A program made the position numbers and the translations under genes. DNA of 64,000 nt from positions 40,959,754 to 41,023,753 of the forward strand of contig CAJQUN010000002.1 of assembly GCA_907163345.1 (NCBI GenBank). The letters are read 5' to 3'. The stretch is from Haberlea rhodopensis (taxonomy: Eukaryota; Streptophyta; Magnoliopsida; Lamiales; Gesneriaceae). Below the pieces are notes generated by a model. That model searched no databases. It saw only the letters and a program-made list of their open reading frames with translations, and was not told the DNA's origin. Shown in pieces: positions 1 to 12,934 of this stretch. Each line of letters opens with the position of its first letter. Position 1 is the first letter of the stretch.

Positions 1-459
1 AACCGGATAGAAGACAGCCACCAAGTCCAAAATGCCGAACTTCATGACAGGATTGAGCCACAACGGACTGAACCACCCACACGCCCTACACCCCCGACAA
101 GCACAGCTTCGCCACCTAGCCCATCACCGGAGCCAACGCCCAACCTACTGTCCAGCTCAAGCCCTCCGCCAAAACCGCACCCAGATCAAATCCCCACGCG
201 GTGACCACCACCCCCGCCATTATCACCACCTAGACTTCCACCGAGTCCAACCTCTCCGCCAACGGCACAACCGAACTGGCCACCACAACCACCACCCCTG
301 AGAAAACCACCACAACCACCGCCCCAAAGGAAAACCAAGCAAGAGTACCAACCAAAACCCACAAAAATACATGCACATCCAGCCTGCCCAAAGGACCACA
401 CCATCGGACCAACGACGGCGCGGAAACGGACGACTGCGATTAATAAGTTTATTGAATAA
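1..459 (+). pseudogene. Proline-rich coding remnant, cut by window edge
   Basis: Frame 1 is open from the window edge to a TAA at 457-459, except for one TGA at 202-204. Both halves are very rich in proline, serine and threonine (repeated PP, PPP, SPP and TPP), and the C-terminal part turns basic (Lys/Arg-rich). The composition continues unchanged across the TGA, so this looks like the 3' part of one coding frame with a single nonsense change rather than two chance frames. The base composition is far more GC-rich than the spacer that follows. A purine tract (CAAAGGGGGGAAG, 613-625) lies downstream, so a retroelement tail is possible. I do not recognise the family. A cell-wall-type proline-rich protein or a gag/env-like tail are both possible. 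Confidence 0.35.
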
Positions 460-624
460 AATAATTCGAATTTGCGCTCATTCCATATTTGGTAATTGTA
501 CTCACATATTATAAAATATATAGCTGCATTGATTCGATTTATTTTATTTTTTTGATCATGCGGATGAGGATTTTTAAAATTTTAGAGAAGAATCAATATG
601 GGGTCATTTTCTCAAAGGGGGGAA

Positions 625-888
625 GTAATTTATTGCAGTGCAAAAACCTGAAAAGAAAATAACTGGAGATATTAAAATATTAAATATGGTTTGACACGAA
701 TTATTCTAAGCTACCTAATAGAACAGTGTCTCATAAAATAAATTCATAATCTCAAATGATCCAACACAAACCTCAAATATTAGGTTAAAAAACCATATCA
801 TAAATTTACTCACATGAGATCCTACCTGTGAGGTACCACAGAAGCGGCCGTTTCATACATCTCTCTTACACGTAATTTATTGCAGTGC
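625..888. repeat. 230-bp segment between 17-bp direct repeats
   Basis: The 17-mer GTAATTTATTGCAGTGC occurs at 625-641 and again, identically, at 872-888. The 230 bp between them look like an insertion flanked by a target-site duplication. I see no pol III boxes, poly-A tail or obvious terminal inverted repeats, so the kind of element is unknown. Confidence 0.4.
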
Positions 889-929
889 CTGCGAACATTT
901 AACGTGCATTGTTTTTTTTCTAAAATATG

Positions 930-982
<53 letters not shown>
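930..982. repeat. (TAA)n/(TTA)n microsatellite
   Basis: A TAA run passes directly into a TTA run, so the block is self-complementary and could form a hairpin. The same composition recurs at 60885-60926. Confidence 0.9.
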
Positions 983-983
<1 letters not shown>

Positions 984-3900
984 TGTTTATAATTTTATGT
1001 GCAGCTGTGTTGTGTATAGTAAATCACATTAAATGCATCGAGATCACGGTAAGGAAATAATAAATTTTTACTCTATCAGTCATCACCATAAATACACAGC
1101 ATTTGTCAAAATATTAATTTTATGTTATATATATTCATTATCGAGATTAGTGCTGTCATATATGTTTTTTCTAATATACAATATTTACAATAATTTTTTA
1201 CATATTATTAAGTACTATAAAAATTATATTTTACAAATTAACAATACCTTTTACCTTCTATGATGATGATTAGAAAACTGTGTGATTAGAGAGTGATTAG
1301 GCCCTTTTATCAATTGTTTGGTTATAATTTTGGCAATCAATGATTTTCATGGAGCCCGGGAAATGGCACTATTCATCCATGAAAAGGCATCCTTCTGATA
1401 GTTGGGTATTGTGAATCCATCATTGCACAATACCAATGATAGTCCTCAGAAATTACATACATGTCCCTTATACACCTTATCTTTGCAGGGGTCGGTTGAT
1501 GGTGATGTCTATGGATTTCAGGTGTGACTCCGATGAGGGAACAAATATTCACGGCAACAGCAAGAACAAAATGAAATGAAATTTTGATACAACCTTCCAA
1601 CTCACGATTAACTAAGCTAAAGAACCCAACGAAGAACACGCAGCGACGATCATTTTCCCAAAAACAACAGGAAGATTGGAACCCAAAACTCAAAATGTAA
1701 CAATTAAAGAAGCAAGATAAAATTATATACAGACATGTGGAAATAGCTTAAGAGAATTCTAGAAGGTGACCTTTTGAATCGCCGTTTGGATCGAGCTTTG
1801 CTCTAGTGGAACAAAAAGAAGAGGAAGGGGAGGCAAAGAAAATTCTAGGTCGATGGTCAAAGTCAAAGGTGAGAAGGGAGAGAAGGAATTAGGGTAGTAA
1901 AAAGTGAAACAAATATATTTTAATATTTTATTAATTAATAATTTAATTAATTATTTAAAGTTAATTTGTTTTATTGCTTTATTTATTTATTTAATTAATA
2001 ATTAAATAAATAAATTTAATTTATTTAATAATTAATTAATTATTTGAATTTAATTAATTAAATAATTGAATTAATTAAATAATTAATATTATTTATTAAT
2101 TAATTAAAAAATATTTAATATGTAAATATATTAATAAATTCAAGGGTATTTTTGTCACTTTACAAATAAAATTAATATATACTACGTGTTATCAAGTAAA
2201 TCAAACACATTATTACTTATCATGGTTTATCAATCATTCGAACCAAACAGAATATAATTTATCCATCTTTGTTTTATCAACTCATAATCAAGCAATTATC
2301 TCATTTTTAGTTTATCCATCACTTATCATATCACATCTACCAAGCACATCCCAAATATTTGTAGGACATAAAAAATTGAGTTAATCACGTTATTCAATTA
2401 TATCAACTTGAGTTTGTAATTTGCTTTGTTTATTATGATAATTTGATAACTAAAAAAATGGAAATAATTTTCTCCAAGTGCGGCCCCTTCAATTTTTAAC
2501 CATTTTTCCTACAAAAAAAATGTATTGTAATGGTGTGTCTCTGGCCCATCAAAAAGCACCACTCGTCATTACAATTGTGGAGACTCAAGTTTGAGTCTGT
2601 CGTTCATTCATCTTATAGTTGTAACAGTACTAAAAACAAAACTACTTGATATCATGACGTAAATTTGATACACAGATAATACCCCATATTTATAATTTTT
2701 TTTTATCAATTCTCTTGAATCATCATTTATTTGATCAAAATTCAAAATTATCTCTACATTTTTCTCATACGATCTCTTACTTCAATTTTTCCATGTTTTT
2801 ATATTTTCAAAGCATTATCGAACTTATCCACCAAATTTTACACATACAATTCAATTCGATAACTAAAATTCATCGATTATTGTTAAGCTATACCACATAT
2901 ATATACATCATAATTATTTCCTATTGAAATATACGAATCATGTGTACACGTCTATTAGTTTATAAAAACACAAGCCCACCCGGCGGGCGCATGAATTTTG
3001 TTAATGGGGAGCAAAAACTATTAAAATACATTCAAAATATAATTTTAGAGGGAACAAAATATAATTTTTGACATGTAAACTGTAGTTTTTTTTGGGTAAA
3101 ATGTAAACTTTTTTAAAAAATAATTTTTTTTTGCAAGAGAGCACTTTTTCCCTTTGCCCAAGGCCTAAGGGTGCCTCAGGGTGCATCCGCCCTTTATTCA
3201 ATGTAAACATTTAGATAAAAACCACTTACTAAAATACTTACTTATATTGAAACAATGACCTAAAATTTCAAAATAATTTTTTTTAGTTTAATCATAATAC
3301 TTATTTCTTCAATAGTTCTAACTTATACTAATTAGATATATGTAACACTTTAAATTCGTTCCGTATTTTTCAGTTAATAAATAAATATGTCCCTTATACT
3401 TATAAATTTTATTCTAATTTACTAATTAGTCTCAATAATAAAAATAATAATGAATATTTATTATTCTTCATTATTATGTTTTCACAAAATTAGTAGTCAA
3501 TAAGAAATTCTTGTATGTACCGGATTCTGTATTACACCAATATAGATACATACATATACATAAATATAGATATATATTTAAATATCTTGATATATATCAG
3601 TATCCGATCCATACAAAATTCATCATGGTCAAGTGGACATTCTATTTAGTATTTAAGCAAGCTGTCAAAAAGTGACCCTCCAACTCTTTATCAAATAAGG
3701 TATTAATTGTCCTCGATCAAATCAATAGACTCTAGTATTACTAGAATTATTTTAGAAAATAATTATTAAATTATTAAATCTACATTTAATATTTGTAATT
3801 ATATTCGATGGAGATTTAGAATTTTTGTTTAGTACAAAAATTTAAGGGTCAATATAATTTTAGGAGAAATAAAATATGATTTTTCGTGAAAAAAATATAG

Positions 3901-5661
3901 TTTTTTTAGGTGACTGCCTCTTTTATTTTTAGATTAATACGTCTTTTTTTTTCTTATTATTATGCATTTATAATAAAATTTACTTCTTCCCATCATTATT
4001 TATATTTTTTCATCATTATTTACATATTTCTCTTATCAAATTCGTGACTTGATGGATTAATGATAAATAAAAATTAAAATTAAGGGACAACTAAGAATAT
4101 TGATGGTTGATCCAACATTATATTAAATGAGCACGTGCATTATTCTACTTAAGGTGGGGGGCACAAAACTTAATAGCTCCTAGCGAATAACATGTTTTTT
4201 TTTAAATTCATTTACATATCTTTGTATTCTAATTAATTTGAATTATCATTATTTAGGAAATTTATGGTGACAATCAAGTGCAATAAGAACGTAGGGCTTA
4301 GCAAAGATGTTGCAACTTGATATTAGCTTCACCAAATTTCTGGTACGACAAGCCAATTTATTACAGAAAAAAAAAATTCAAATATAGAAAGAAAAAAATA
4401 TTCCATTTGCCCAAATTTTCTTCTTTTTTAGGTTAATACATTGCCTAAATAGTTATGACATTGACAGATCAATTATTATTGCTGTCAGAAGAATTTCTAT
4501 GTGAAATTCAAATAAATTGCTCTGACAGAAACAATAATTGTTCATGTGATTTACTCCCCACTTGAAAGTTATTGTTAGGTAAATCATCTTTAGCAGACGA
4601 AATCAATGAATCTTCTTAATCGCTCGGAGAAATGTAGCTTTTAATCCTTCATTTCATTGGGGTGATAACCATAAAATTAGATTATTTATCCAAATATATC
4701 CAAGGTTTACCTACCAATAACAAATTTTCTCCAAATATTTGAGCCCAAGGATTGTTCATGTGATTTTTTATCCCTTCATTTTACAAGTGATAGCACGTCT
4801 ATGTACGTTGATTGAGGAAGAAAACCAGAAAATTTCAAATTTACCATTCCCTAATTCCTTCAAATTATTTAATTTAATATTACATGAATTTTGGTATACT
4901 TTCTCAATCCTAAGGTACCTTGTTCTATCGTTTTAAAAATGATTTATAGAAAAATTGTAAATTTTTTATAATTTATTAACTACATTAATTTTTATAAAAA
5001 TTTTGAAATTTTGATAAATATCTGAAGGGTAAATAAAAATATTATTTAAACAAGTAAAAATAATAAATAGAAAATTTGGTCCTATTGTATAGGATGCTTA
5101 CAATCACAATTGTATTATATTAAACCAAACATAATATTAAAAATGAAAACCTAAGTGCAAAAAAAAAAAGAAATTCAAACTATAATCACAATTTCAATCA
5201 TTTAAAGTAATAATATTATTATTTATCCATCACTTTACCTTACCATGTCGTATCAGTCACATTAATAATCACAATATAACTTATCAATAATATCATGTCA
5301 TTTGAAATAAACGTGGCCGTAAATAAGATAAATAAAATATATAATTGTGTTCAATAAATCTTTATTTATTAAATGTGTGAACATGATAAATTTATGAGAT
5401 ATAAGATATCTTACACCCGGATTTTTTTAATGCTACCCTTAGGGACAGTATACTGGGAGCATATCAGCTCTCTATATGGAATGTTTCATATGTGGTAGTG
5501 GATTATCATCAATGTAACTGAAAAATACTTGTATGAACCCAGTTTGTGTGTCATTTATAGAACAATTAAATTGATTGATTTAAAATAATTGATATGTTTT
5601 TATATATATTTTATCAATATTGTATTTTAAAATTAAATTGACATATAAATAAGATTCAAAT
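983..5661. other. AT-rich intergenic spacer
   Basis: No gene is supported here. Bases 1911-2110 are a dense tract of TTAATTAA-type palindromic low complexity. Flanks near 1280-1320 and 2210-2350 contain stretches such as GTTTGGTTATA and CCAAACAGAATATAA, which are typical of degraded MITEs, but I could not define clean termini. An open frame at 1373-1693 (minus, 106 residues) matches no family I know. Bases 2930-5660 hold only AT-rich sequence and short chance frames. Confidence 0.6.
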
Positions 5662-7443
5662 TGTGGGGTTCTCGCTACTTAATCTGTTATGTATCCAATC
5701 ATTATACAGTTGTGACTAAGGATTAAGTCATAACACACACTGATTAAGAGTTTTACTATGTAAGATATTACAACATTTACAAAATCATCACATAATATAC
5801 ATTACATGTCCAGATGAACAACCTACTATGTTCAAATCATAATCAGTGGTTCAGCTCACAACATAACTCGACTCACGATCCCGTCCTCCCACGTCTATCA
5901 GTCCCTACAGAAACAATCACACAACATGAGTATTGATAGACAACCATCTCAGGTCTATATCAATAAGAAAACATGATATGATAAATAAACATCGTAAAAT
6001 CGCCACTGTGATTGTTCTTTATCATGTATCTCAAAATGCAAATATGTCATGGCATATCTCACTCATCATCCTGTTATAACGGGACATATATGATATGCCT
6101 CTCAACTCAATATGTCAGTGACTCGGCCTTCACATCCCATATTAGCAGCACATTTCATATTCCTGTCCTCACACGTTATAACAACCAAAGCATATGCTCA
6201 ACAATAGCATACATCTCATGTCAAAGCATATGCTCAACAGTAACATACCTCTCATGGCATCAATCTCAACAACATGAATATATACCAACATGAATGTATA
6301 CTAATATGATTCCAACAATCATATATCTCAGTCTCAATATATAGAAGCAACATCACATAATCAGAATTCAATACTCGTACATCAACATGTACCTGTCGTG
6401 CGATACAATAAAATAAGTTCAGGCGTCAATGATTAATCGCCTCTCTGTCCTGACCTTGTGATGATGCTACATGAAAACCAACAATGTACAATGTCATCAT
6501 AGGCTGCAATATCAAAATCACAAAAAAAATTTCAACATTTTAATTTTAGCGATCGATCGGTCACTCTCGCGATCGATGGCTTCAATTGTGCAACCCTAGC
6601 GATCGATCGGTCAAAAGCTAGATATCGATCGCTATTAAAGTCTGAATTTTACATAAAGGTACGGCCTTCTAGCGATCGATCAGTACTCTTTTAGCGATCG
6701 ATCGATAAAGCTCATGATCGATCGGTCACATGTAGCGATCGATCGGTCACATGTAGCGATCGATCGCTACAAGCATAAACCGCCTTAAACTTTCCCATGT
6801 CTCAGCGATCGACTGGTACGATGCTAGTGATCGATCGCTAGACAGCAACAATTTCAGAACATGACGGATTTCATGTCTATCCTCTTGGTGCTTCTCATAC
6901 ACCTCACTTTCTACCATCAAAACTTGATACCTTCATACTATAACAACTTATGAACATGTTTTCATAAAATTACACATTGTTTCTTTGATTAAAACTCATA
7001 GAAATGCAATTCATGAATTTATAATCACTCAATCCATATCAACTTTCATGCCAATATGGAAAAGCACTAGTAAAGCATCATATGCACATGTTTAAAGACT
7101 CAATTCCTCACCAAGTAGCTTTCCTTCCACTTCTCACCAAGTTTCTATCTTGATTTCACACCAAAAGCTAAGAAGAGGTAAGAGAGAGTGGAGAGTGTTG
7201 GTGTAGAGATTTGCTATGTGTTGGTGGTGTATAATGTGTTCATAATCAGCTGATTTTCACTTGATATAGCCTAGCAAACTCCCTTAAATGTGCATGTGAA
7301 ATGTAGAAGAAATTCAAATTCAAATTTAATTCCAAGTAGATGACTTAAGTCTCTTGTATCACCACTTCTACTAGGTACCAAATACATGTCCTACACTCTT
7401 TTTATGTCACAGTCCATAGCAATTAAACATTGTTTTCATGCAT

Positions 7444-7521
<78 letters not shown>

Positions 7522-7662
7522 ATATATATGTTCTCAACTCCACATATATCATTATTTTTCATACTCGGTTCAACTCGAACTCGAGTCGACGGCATACCGT
7601 AATTATAACATAATTACGCAAGACTCGTATCAAACATGTATGAAACAAGTCGAGGCATTACA
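5662..7662 (-). repeat. Element 1 3' LTR (2001 bp)
   Basis: It begins TGTGGGGTTC and ends GGCATTACA in + orientation. It is homologous to 19231-20603 and to the solo LTR at 45585-47544. Between 6545 and 6840 it has about ten copies of a GCGATCGATCGGTCA/AGCGATCGATCGCT motif. An AC/AT microsatellite lies near its inner end. Confidence 0.9.
7444..7517. repeat. (CA)n(TA)n microsatellite inside LTR
   Basis: An AC run of about nine units is followed by a TA run of about 28 units. The matching place in the 5' LTR (about 20440-20470) holds only a short AC/AT stretch, so this tract expanded in this copy. Confidence 0.92.
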
Positions 7663-7677
7663 ATTCTTCCCTACTAA
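7663..7677 (-). other. Element 1 polypurine tract
   Basis: On the minus strand the bases directly before the 3' LTR read AGTAGGGAAGAAT. This is a purine-rich tract in the position where plus-strand DNA synthesis is primed, and it fixes the inner edge of the LTR. Confidence 0.75.
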
Positions 7678-7805
7678 TTGAATTTTATCCTCGAAATTGC
7701 ATACACTCAACACTGCGGCAATAAGCAATAATACATACTCAACATGTAGTACTATAAATTCTGACCAGCAGTATACTAAAAACATAAACACGTAGCAGAA
7801 AATAA

Positions 7806-9060
7806 CTCAGGATACTGCTGCATCATATGTTGTTGTGTCTCCCACGTTGCCTCATCGACACCCCGCCTGTCCCACTATACCTTCACCATTGGGATTACAT
7901 TCTTCGCAATTTCCGCTCTACTCTATCCACAATCTTAACTGGTTGTTCCTTATATGACACGTTTGTATCCAACTGACGTCAGACAGTTGCAATACATGAC
8001 TCGGGTCGGGTTCATATTTCCTCAACAGCGAAACATGAAATACATCGTGGACACCACTCAATTATGGCGGTAGTGCCAATCTATATGCCAAAGTACCAAT
8101 ACGTTGCAACACCTCATATGGACCAACATATCGTGGTGATAACTTTCCACGTATACCAAATCGTACCACACCTTTAAAATGTGAGATCTTTATGAACACT
8201 CTGTCACCAACTTGGAATTCAAGCGGTCTATGTGGCTTATTCGCATAAGTGGCTTGTCTATCCTGAGCAGCTTTTAATTTCAATCTGATCAGCTTCACTT
8301 TCTCTTCCATTCACGTATTATATCTGGTCTACTTATAGAAGACCGATCAACATCATCCCAATACAATGTCGATTTACATCGTCGCCCATACAATGCCTCA
8401 AACGGTGCCATTTGTATACTAGTCTGATAACTATTATTGTACAAAAATTCAACTAATGGAAATGACTCCTACCATGAGTTATCAAACTCCAAATACACAT
8501 GCACGTAACATGTCCTCAAGCGTCTGTATCGTAGCTCTGTCTGACCATCTTTCTGATGGTGATAAGTTGTACTCAATCGTACTTAAGTCCCCATTGCTGA
8601 CTGTAAACCTTCCCAAAAGTGATAAGCAAACCTCGGATCTTGGTCAGATACAATTGAAACTGGTATTCCATATAGTCTCACTACATTTTGAATATATAAT
8701 TGAGCCATTTTCAAGTATGCAAATGTCATATTGTACGGTATGAAGTGATACTTTAGTCAGTCTATCAACTACTACCCAAATAACATCAAAACCAGAAGAA
8801 GTCCTTGGCAAATGGGTTACAAAACCTATTGTAATATGTTCCCATTTCCATTGAGGAATCTCTAAACTCATTAGTTCACCTCCTGGTCTCTGTCACTCTA
8901 CTTTTATTTATTGACAAATCAAACATCGTTTCACAAACTCAAGCACATCATGTTTCATGCGTTTCCACCAGAACGGTGTCCACAAATCTTTGTACATTTT
9001 CTTGCCTCCATGATGTAGACTATACCTACTACAATGAGCACGTTGTAGTAATTCTTGGTG
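7806..9060 (-). pseudogene. Element 1 integrase and chromodomain remnant
   Basis: This is the end of pol, which in intact elements inserts element cDNA into chromosomes. The N-terminal zinc-binding part (HHCC) is visible at about 8908-9050, with [11 protein letters not shown] and the later pair CLIC. The catalytic core is present in broken frames; DVIWVVVDRLTK near 8775 contains one of its acidic residues. The C-terminal part at 8062-8310 has the GDRVFIKI and LSPRYVGPYEVLQRIG motifs. Further down to about 7806, a chromodomain-like stretch with an EATWE-type segment can be followed only by changing frame and crossing a stop. In chromoviruses this domain helps choose heterochromatic sites. Several stops and frameshifts rule out a working protein. 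Confidence 0.8.
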
Positions 9061-12000
9061 TAGCCCCAAAGTAGCAGTCACTACCCAACATTGTCCATAT
9101 TTCAAGCTCCCATCACTTGCTATGACAAAAGGAGATGTTTTTCCTTGACTGATCATCTCTTTCCAATGTTGTACATCATCATCAGTGTTTTGTGCCGTTC
9201 TAATCTTTTCAAAAATATCAGGTTCAATTAAAAATGTTGAAACCCTCACTGGCACTGGCACTGCATCAAACTCATAGCCCAATGTACAACAAGAATTCAT
9301 CAACACTGACAATTGAATCATATCATTGGCAGTGTAATGTACCTTTCGACTTAAGGCATCAGCTATCAGATTGGTCTTTCCTGGATGATATTCGATCTCA
9401 CAATCATAATCTTTCAAGAGATCCATCAATCGTCGTTGTCTCACGTTCAACTCTGTCTGAGTGAATAAAAACTTCAAACTTTTATGATCCGTATATAGGG
9501 TAAAGGACGTACTATATAAATAATGCCGTCATATCTTCAAAGCAAAGACTATGGCTGCCAATTCAAGATCATGCACCAGATACTTCATTTCACGTGGCTT
9601 CAATTGGCGTGATGCATATGCCACAACATGTTTATCGTGCATCAATACACAACCTAAACAAAGTAAAGAGGCATCGGTATAAGAGCAAACCTGTCATGCT
9701 CTGACGGAATAATCAACACCGGAGCAGTGGCCAACCGATGTTTCAATTCCTGAAAGCTATGCTCACACACATCTGACCATCTGAAAGGTACACCCTTCTG
9801 TGTCAGATGTGTTAATGGTTTGGCAATCTTTGAAAATCCTTCAACAAACCGTCTGTAGTATCGTGCCAAACCCAAGAAACTACGAATCTATGGCACAGAA
9901 GTATGTGCTGACCAATTCAATACCGCTTCTATCTTTTTCGGATCCACCGATATACCATCTTTGGAGATCACATGTACCAAAAAGACTACAATGTTCAACC
10001 AAAACTCACACCTGATGAGTTTGGCGTATAAGTGATGTGCTCTCAGAATTTGCAACTCCATATGCAAATGTTGGACATGTTCTGCTTCACTCCGAGAATA
10101 GATCAGTATATCATCGATAAACACAATGACAAATTGATCAAGGTATTCCTGAAACACTCGATTCATCAAACTTGTGAAGATAGATGGAGCATTAGTCACT
10201 CCAAATGGCATAACTAGGAAATCATAATGTCCATAGAGAGTTCTAAATGGTGTCTTCTGCACATCTTCTTCCCTCACACGTATTTGATGATATCCAGATC
10301 TCAAATCAATATTAGAATAGATAATCGATCCCTGCAACTGATCAAACAAATCATCAATACGGGGAAGAGGATGTTTATTTTTAATCGTTACTTTGTTCAA
10401 CTGTCGATAGTCAATGCACAGTCGCATCGATCCGTCATTCTTCTTTACAAACAATACCAGAGCACCCCAAGATGATACACTAGGATGTATGTATCTGTAA
10501 GTAACCCCATGAGCATACAACGCAGCGGAATAAAATTTTGGGATTACAAACCAGCGATCTATACATAGGGATTCATATCGGATTAGAGAATTACAAGTGT
10601 CTTACCCTTGTAGCGTGTTTGAAGCCGAATCCACGGAGCTGCACCACGTCCTACGCCTTCTCCGAGTCAATAGCAAAACACGAATGGTTTTGCCTCAACG
10701 GTATCCACACGATCGAATCGAATGAAGGGATGGTTTAATAACAAGTTGCTAGACTTGTTATTAATCCTATACACGAAACAAACTCGATTCACAATCGAAA
10801 CAACCACCAAACCACCAAGAACCCCTCGACTTTGAAGGAGGCCGAGAGCTCTTGTGATGATGCGGCCGTTTTTCTCTTGCTTGTGTAGGGTTTTGAGTGT
10901 TATGAATTGTCTTACAATTAATCACCTTGCAATCATATTAAATATAATTAATTAAAGGCTTTCTTAAAGCTTCATGGGCTTAAGCCCATGATTTAATTAA
11001 TCCTTATGATAATTAATTAAGACTCCTCTTAATTATTTAATTCATCCCATGAATTTAATTTCCCTTCTCGATTTAATCTTTTGTGCGACCCGATAGGATC
11101 TCATAATGTTGGCAGTGACATAAAATCTCATTTTATGTCGCAAGCATCGAGCGGTATCTAGCAACACATCGATGCTACCCAAATTACGAGAATGTCAATG
11201 ACTCGACATAACCTTTAGAACTCGTGATAATATTAATCATGTAACTTAATCCCTTTGTCCTTTGTGTTTAGATTGAACACGAGTCATGGAATAGTCATAC
11301 TCGTATATTCAATCTCTATTTCTTGATCCCCAAGTAGAACTAGAATAAACGAATAAGCTCGATATCTCATATCGACTCATTCGAGCATGGCCATGCATTT
11401 TAGTTCTCACTTGATCAAGGGCCAAACACATCTCCTGTTATATAGGAGGGACAAATCCTATCTCGATCAGTCAACATCCCTCTACATAATTCGTAGTGTA
11501 TCCAATAGTCGCCTTTATAGTATACCCTGTTACGGGTAACGTTTGACGATATCAAGATACATAACTCCTTATGTTGGGATCTCTGATGATCACAAGTCGT
11601 AAGGATTACATACATTATTATCACTATGAGAATTGCATATGACGATCATATAACTATCCATGTTGCATTCTCATGGTGGGTCTGTTCAGTACATCGTTCT
11701 CTAACATGTACCCATATGTTGATTTGATATCTCATATCAATGAACAATTCATCGATCAACATATACTAGTCTCTACGTATTATCATTATCCCTTTCATGA
11801 TAATACTTGACTAGGAACATCTTTAAGAATAATACAATATTATTCTAAGGACATTAACATATATATTAATTCACAATGCACAGTTAAAAGAATAATATAC
11901 AATAATGAATTGCCATTCATAAATCCATAAACATTGTATGTCTTAAACAATCATCTAATGACTTGTCTTAGGGCATATCCCAACAGTATCCCTTGTCAAG

Positions 12001-12200
12001 TAAATCTTGCAACTGAGTTTTCAGCTCTCTCAGTTCAGTTGGTGCCATTCGATATGGTGCTCGTGAAATTGCAGAAGTACCAGGGAGCAATTCAATACCA
12101 AACTCCACCTCACGACTTGGTGGAAATCCAGGAATCTCATATGGAAATACATCTACATAGTATGCACCACTGGTATATTTTCTACTCTTCTTTCCACTTT
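9061..12200 (-). pseudogene. Element 1 reverse transcriptase-RNase H, split by a solo LTR
   Basis: RT lies at 9888-10490 and continues at 11991-12180, with the 1490-bp solo LTR between them. The [21 protein letters not shown] block, the MPFGVTNAP block and the catalytic FIDDIL box are all readable. Ty3/gypsy RTs usually have Y/FVDD or FIDD here. The N-terminal stretch ending [14 protein letters not shown] is on the far side of the insertion and connects in frame once the LTR and one GTATC copy are disregarded. The RNase H part follows at 9100-9875 with the GLARYYRRFVEGFSKIA hinge and the [15 protein letters not shown] end. Stops near 9480-9660 and 9876-9887 show further decay. Confidence 0.88.
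10496..11985 (-). mobile_element. Solo Copia-type LTR inserted in element 1 RT
   Basis: The segment starts TGTAAGTAACC and ends CCCAACA in + orientation. On the minus strand this is TGTTGGGATATGCCC...TTACTTACA, a typical Copia LTR opening. It is flanked by identical 5-bp duplications, GTATC at 10491-10495 and GTATC at 11986-11990. It has no coding sequence or primer site, so it is a solo LTR left after recombination between two LTRs. At 1490 bp it is long for a solo Copia LTR. Small open frames inside it are chance. Confidence 0.88.
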
Positions 12201-12310
12201 ATTTTTTGCTACATCAATTGCATAAATCATCGATCCCTGCAACTGATCAAACATTTGAATCGCAGATATCAAAGGAATCTTTGCATGAGATCCTTTCCAT
12301 AGAAGATCCA

Positions 12311-12934
12311 TTAATTTCCAGTGTCAGACTGAAACCGAACCGTCTTCTGACAACGATCCACAATAGTTTGATATCTACTCAACACATCAATACCTAGAAT
12401 ACAGTCAAAATCAGTCATATTTAACACAATCAAATCCACATGTATTCCGTAGTCATCATCAAACTGAATAGAGCAAGCATATACAAGCTGACAAGTCATA
12501 ACAATCGTTCCCATGGGTGTCGAGACATATATGGGCATCAACAGTGGAGACGAGCATATATGATACCGGTCAATAAAAGCTTGTGCAATAGACGAATGGG
12601 ATACACCAGTATCAATCAATAAGAAAGCAGGATAAGTAAATAAACAACACTTAACCGCTATCACATCATCAGGAGCTGCATCTGCTTGCTCCTTGTTCAG
12701 TGCATACACCTGAACTTGTGGTGGCCCTGCTCTCTGTCCCCCACTAGTCCGAGATACAAACTGTGGTCTCTGTTGCACTGTACTCTCAGACACATTCCCT
12801 CTGGTCTGTTGTCCTCCAGTTTGAGGACAATCTCGTATCATGTGTCCTGACCTACCACATCCATAACAAACTGGACCATCCATGTGTGGACAAACACGTC
12901 TATAATTTGGCCCTCCACAATTAAAGCATCTCAA
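12311..12934 (-). pseudogene. Element 1 gag zinc knuckle and aspartic protease
   Basis: The 207-residue frame has a degenerate first knuckle (CFNCGG near residue 3) and a good CCHC knuckle CYGCGRSGHMIRDC (CX2CX4HX4C, about residues 23-36), which binds element RNA. A variable linker follows, and then a retropepsin-like domain whose active-site triplet is DTG in LLIDTGVSHSSI (about residues 106-117), with the supporting ILGIDVL motif near residue 186. This cleaves the Gag-Pol polyprotein. The frame is intact here but is isolated from gag and RT by stops. Confidence 0.85.

Noticed and set aside
1373..1693. 106-residue minus-strand frame
   Set aside because: No domain, neighbour or splice context supports it. 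It is one of the longer frames in this spacer, but chance cannot be excluded.
6545..6840. GATC-rich clusters as bacterial Dam or cloning-vector sequence
   Set aside because: They lie inside plant LTRs and recur in homologous copies, so contamination is unlikely.
7386..7681. Open frames of 62-83 residues on both strands
   Set aside because: They are translations of the CA/TA microsatellite (HTHTHT, YIYIYI) inside an LTR.
10496..11985. Intron or host gene inside element 1 pol
   Set aside because: TG...CA ends and the GTATC duplication show a solo LTR; small frames inside it have no recognisable motifs.
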